Assembly: GCA_030427805.1 (NCBI GenBank)
Contig: JAUICP010000003.1
Location: 62,001 to 126,000 of the forward strand
DNA from: Bdellovibrionia bacterium
GTDB taxonomy: Bacteria; Bdellovibrionota; Bdellovibrionia; Bdellovibrionales; JAGQZY01
DNA: 64,000 nt
Reading direction: 5' to 3'
Numbering within the stretch: position 1 is the first letter of the stretch; every line of letters starts with the position of its first letter. Position numbers and translations under genes: made by a program. Below are positions 61,640-64,000 of this stretch, piece by piece. The notes under the pieces were generated by a model. That model searched no databases, was not told where the DNA came from, and worked only from the letters and a program-made list of their open reading frames with translations.

Positions 61640-63004
61640 ATGTATCGACACAGCTTATTTAACGCAAAAACCACTCAACCGCTTTTTATTCTTTTTCTTC
61701 TTTTCGCAATTCTTGTTTTCACACCAGGGATTGGCGCCGTTGAAGTGATTCGCTATATTCCCCACGAGATCAAGAGTGGAGATACCATCACCGGCATATT
61801 AAAGAAAAAGGGGATCAAGAACTACAATTCGAAGAGCAAAATAAGTAAGATGATCGAACTCAATCCCCACGCCATAAAAAATAAGGGTCGCAGGCTTATT
61901 CCTGGCCGAGTTGTGCGCATCCCAATGCAGTGGAAAGACGAGAAGAAGTCACCCCGTTACGTAAAAAGAAATGTCATAGACACTCCGATTGATTCTGAAA
62001 TCGTCGCCGTCAATGAAGGTGGCAAAAGTGTCGCCATTGATATGAGTCAATCAGAAACCACCAGTCCCCTAAAGACCGGACCGGTAGTTGTTTCTCCTGA
62101 TATTGTAGAAAAAGACAAGACAAATGCCCTTAAGGCAGCCGGTGAAACGGCGGCGGCAACACCGCTACTCAACCAAAACGACTCTTCAACACCACTTATT
62201 GAAGAAACTCTCAAGATAGATAGCTCAGAGGGCAAAAAGAAAATTCCTCGGAGTCTTCCCGCACGAAAAGTCGTTAAAAATGACTATGTCGAAGATCAGC
62301 AGATTCTAAAAAGTTCGAGCCAGCTTACGACTTCAACCAGCAGCGTATACTCGCCCCGCGAAACAGACCGAAGAGCCTCGATCGAAACTGGAATCAACTT
62401 AACAGAAATTAAAGTCTTCCTCATTGAATACCCCGAACTCCTTCAACTTCAATCAGATGCGGGCTTCCGAATTCACGGAGACTTTTCTTGGGATTGGAAT
62501 AAAAACTGGCAAAGCCGCATTGGCTACGGTTATCGACAGTTAAAATTTAAAGATAAGGATCAACTTGCCGTTCAACAGGAGAGTACCGATTATTTTGAGT
62601 ATCGGTTTGAGTTGAGCTATATGACCAGCCCCAACTGGCGCTTCAGTGTCTATTCAGAAACCAGGCAAGAAGTTCATGCTTTCTACATCGAACCCAAGGT
62701 ATTGGGTCTCGATCGAACGTGGCAGAATCGAGCCGGTGGCCAGGTTGAATTTACAACAGGGCTCCCCGGACAACTTCGTTTCCTCGCTGGAGCTGGCGGG
62801 GCGATGATCCTTCCCCACTCGGTGGCGGGCAAACAGCTCCGCGCGGCAGCCCTTGGATCGGCACAGCTCGGCCTGGTGATTCCTATCGATCGCAGCGATT
62901 TGTCCATTAGCGCCGGATTTCAAGCCTACAATCAAGAAGGCGACATTTCATCTCAGGATACTCTCAGCGCCCAGGGCCAGATTAATTGGGCACAAAATTT
63001 CTAA
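61640..63004 (+). CDS. LysM-like periplasmic domain joined to an outer membrane-type barrel
   Basis: Encodes 454 residues from ATG 61640 (TAGGAGTATATCA upstream). A signal peptide (about 13-34, LFILFLLFAILVFTPGIGAV) is followed by a LysM-like segment (about 35-85: YIPHEIKSGDTITGILKKKG and ELNPHAIKNKGRRLIPGRVV). About 85-245 is a low-complexity linker rich in S, T and K. The last 200 residues are alternating beta strands (FSWDWNKNWQSRIGYGYRQL) ending in INWAQNF, typical of an outer membrane barrel. It may link peptidoglycan to the outer membrane. A gene with an upstream small open frame that may be a leader. Confidence 0.8.
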   Translation: MYRHSLFNAKTTQPLFILFLLFAILVFTPGIGAVEVIRYIPHEIKSGDTITGILKKKGIKNYNSKSKISKMIELNPHAIKNKGRRLIPGRVVRIPMQWKDEKKSPRYVKRNVIDTPIDSEIVAVNEGGKSVAIDMSQSETTSPLKTGPVVVSPDIVEKDKTNALKAAGETAAATPLLNQNDSSTPLIEETLKIDSSEGKKKIPRSLPARKVVKNDYVEDQQILKSSSQLTTSTSSVYSPRETDRRASIETGINLTEIKVFLIEYPELLQLQSDAGFRIHGDFSWDWNKNWQSRIGYGYRQLKFKDKDQLAVQQESTDYFEYRFELSYMTSPNWRFSVYSETRQEVHAFYIEPKVLGLDRTWQNRAGGQVEFTTGLPGQLRFLAGAGGAMILPHSVAGKQLRAAALGSAQLGLVIPIDRSDLSISAGFQAYNQEGDISSQDTLSAQGQINWAQNF

Positions 63005-63077
63005 AATGGCTCAATCAGTAAAAACTTGATTGAGCCCCTATTTTTGCGCACACTGCATTCTCAACCAGGAGACGAGA

Positions 63078-63362
63078 ATGTCTGATAAAGCTAAAGTAGA
63101 AATCCACCTTGATGCAGAAATCCACAAAATCGAAGTCGATCGCGATGAAACCATTCTCGATGCAGCCTTAAAAAACGGAATCGACGCCCCCTACTCATGC
63201 ATGTCTGGCACTTGTAACTCATGCCAAGCCACGTTGACCAAAGGCGAAGTCTACATGGAAGAATGGGATGCCTTAACGGAAGACGAGGTCAAAGACGGAG
63301 AGATTCTCACTTGCCAAGCCAAGCCCCGCGCCGATGAACTCGTTATTCAATGGCCCGAATAA
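63078..63362 (+). CDS. Plant-type 2Fe-2S ferredoxin
   Basis: Encodes 94 residues from ATG 63078, preceded by CCAGGAGACGAGA. The cluster ligands are C41, C46, C49 and C79 in the pattern SCMSGTCNSCQA and ILTCQA, the spacing of plant-type ferredoxins (C-x4-C-x2-C). The protein is acidic, as is usual for electron carriers. It may supply electrons to a desaturase or oxygenase, but no partner gene is adjacent. A bidirectional terminator follows. Confidence 0.94.
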   Translation: MSDKAKVEIHLDAEIHKIEVDRDETILDAALKNGIDAPYSCMSGTCNSCQATLTKGEVYMEEWDALTEDEVKDGEILTCQAKPRADELVIQWPE

Positions 63363-63412
63363 GCTTTTAAGTAAGATCCTCCGAAATGAGAGACCGTTTT
63401 AAAGCAAAAAAA

Positions 63413-63438
63413 AAGAACCCTTTCGGGTTCTTTTTTTG
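63413..63438. terminator. Bidirectional intrinsic terminator between ferredoxin and FKBP genes
   Basis: GAACCC (63416-63421), a TTTC loop and GGGTTC (63426-63431) are flanked by A-tract on the left and T-tract on the right, so both convergent genes can end here. Confidence 0.9.
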
Positions 63439-63458
63439 TTTAATATGAAAACTCTCTA

Positions 63459-64000
63459 CTACTTCTTTTTAGAGTCTTTCTTATCCTTTTTCATCTTTCC
63501 CATCATTTTTGAGAAATCTGGCATCTTTGGAGCTGGAGCTTCACCAAGGATATCAAGGAGCTCAACTTCAAACTTAAGAGCAGCACCTGGCTTAATGTTT
63601 GGTGGCGCACCACGATCGCCATAAGCGAGCTTAGGAGGACAATAGAGTTCAGCTTTTCCACCCTTTTTGATCTTCTGCAAACCTTCAGTCCAACAAGGGA
63701 TCACTCGGTTCAACGCAAATTCAGCTGGCTTTCCGCGATCAACAGAAGAATCAAAAACTTTTCCGTTGCGAAGAGTTCCGTGATAGTGAACTTTTACTTT
63801 TTCAGTCGCCTTAGGCATGGCACCTTCACCGGCTTTGACTTCTTTGATCATCATACCGGATTCAAGTTTTGTAATGCCGTCTTGCTTGGCCATTTTTTCG
63901 AGGAAGGCTGTAGAAGCTTCTTCTTCTTTCTTCTTCATTTCCTCAGTTCTTTTTCGAATCATAGCCGTAATTTTCGGAAGAAATTCTCTTTGCTTGATGG
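63459..64000 (-). CDS. FKBP-type peptidyl-prolyl isomerase, cut by the window end
   Basis: The frame stays open to the right edge, so the N-terminus is missing; an internal ATG at 63962 would give 167 residues, but the upstream codons (IKQREFLPKITA) continue the FKBP_N dimerisation helix. The FKBP core is complete: KVKVHYHGTLRNGKVFDSSV, then FALNRVIPCWTEGLQKIKKG, LYCPPKLAYGDRGAPPNIKP and LKFEVELLDI. It resembles FkpA/Mip-type isomerases that assist folding of periplasmic proteins. A lysine-rich tail ends it. Terminator at 63413-63438. Confidence 0.92.
   Translation of the reverse strand, partial: IKQREFLPKITAMIRKRTEEMKKKEEEASTAFLEKMAKQDGITKLESGMMIKEVKAGEGAMPKATEKVKVHYHGTLRNGKVFDSSVDRGKPAEFALNRVIPCWTEGLQKIKKGGKAELYCPPKLAYGDRGAPPNIKPGAALKFEVELLDILGEAPAPKMPDFSKMMGKMKKDKKDSKKK

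Noticed and set aside
1-64000. tRNA, rRNA, prophage or integrative element signals
   Set aside because: I found no tRNA/rRNA-like sequence, no integrase or phage structural genes and no att-like direct repeats at gene ends.

Overview
The window is a gene-dense bacterial chromosome segment of moderate GC. It carries no rRNA, tRNA, CRISPR array or prophage that I can recognise. Its families suggest a Gram-negative, motile bacterium, and I would guess a member of Bdellovibrionota or a neighbouring deltaproteobacterial lineage. The pointers are MotA/MotB stators, an MltA-type and an SLT-type lytic transglycosylase, BamA/D15-like and LysM-linked outer membrane proteins, many lipoproteins and secreted metalloproteases, GYF_2 (DUF4339) proteins, and a 3-hydroxybutyrate utilisation operon. 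This placement rests on gene content and protein style only.

Layout. 0-11.4 kb: a GYF_2 membrane protein, motA, motB, a single-copy REP-type tyrosine transposase, an OmpR-type response regulator, a large two-TM histidine kinase and three small secreted proteins. The gaps here are unusually long and filled with locus-specific direct repeat arrays of 20-50 bp units. 11.7-20.5 kb: a double-cupin protein fused to a haem-oxygenase-like domain, an M28 aminopeptidase, an HExxH protease, a lipocalin and a 1197-residue secreted protein with a transglutaminase-like triad. 20.5-34.5 kb: an mltA gene broken by one in-frame TAA, an SDR, a LuxR-type HTH protein, a GYF_2/Ig-like protein, a penicillin acylase-like lipoprotein overlapping a cation-chloride cotransporter-like gene, a PA14-like lipoprotein, a PIG-L deacetylase and an NhaC-type antiporter. 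34.8-44.4 kb: a secreted protein of unknown function, a DUF938 methyltransferase, DoxX divergent from oxyR, the hydroxybutyrate dehydrogenase/patatin/permease operon, an HTH-FHA-like protein and a fatty acid desaturase. 44.8-64 kb: lipoproteins, DUF3299 and D15-like envelope proteins, an RluA-type pseudouridine synthase, an ATP-grasp protein, a soluble PAS histidine kinase, a small operon ending in a metalloprotease lipoprotein, a MurQ/GckR-like SIS protein, SelO, an SLT transglycosylase, a LysM/beta-barrel protein, a 2Fe-2S ferredoxin and an FKBP isomerase cut by the window end.

How the parts fit. Much of the content concerns the envelope: peptidoglycan turnover (MltA, SLT, LysM, possibly the MurQ-like protein), outer membrane proteins and secreted hydrolases. 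Sensing is represented by two histidine kinases, one response regulator, OxyR, a LuxR-type HTH protein and an HTH-FHA-like protein. The least explained features are the cluster of repeat arrays in the first 11.4 kb, the cupin/haem-oxygenase-like fusion and the nonsense codon in mltA.
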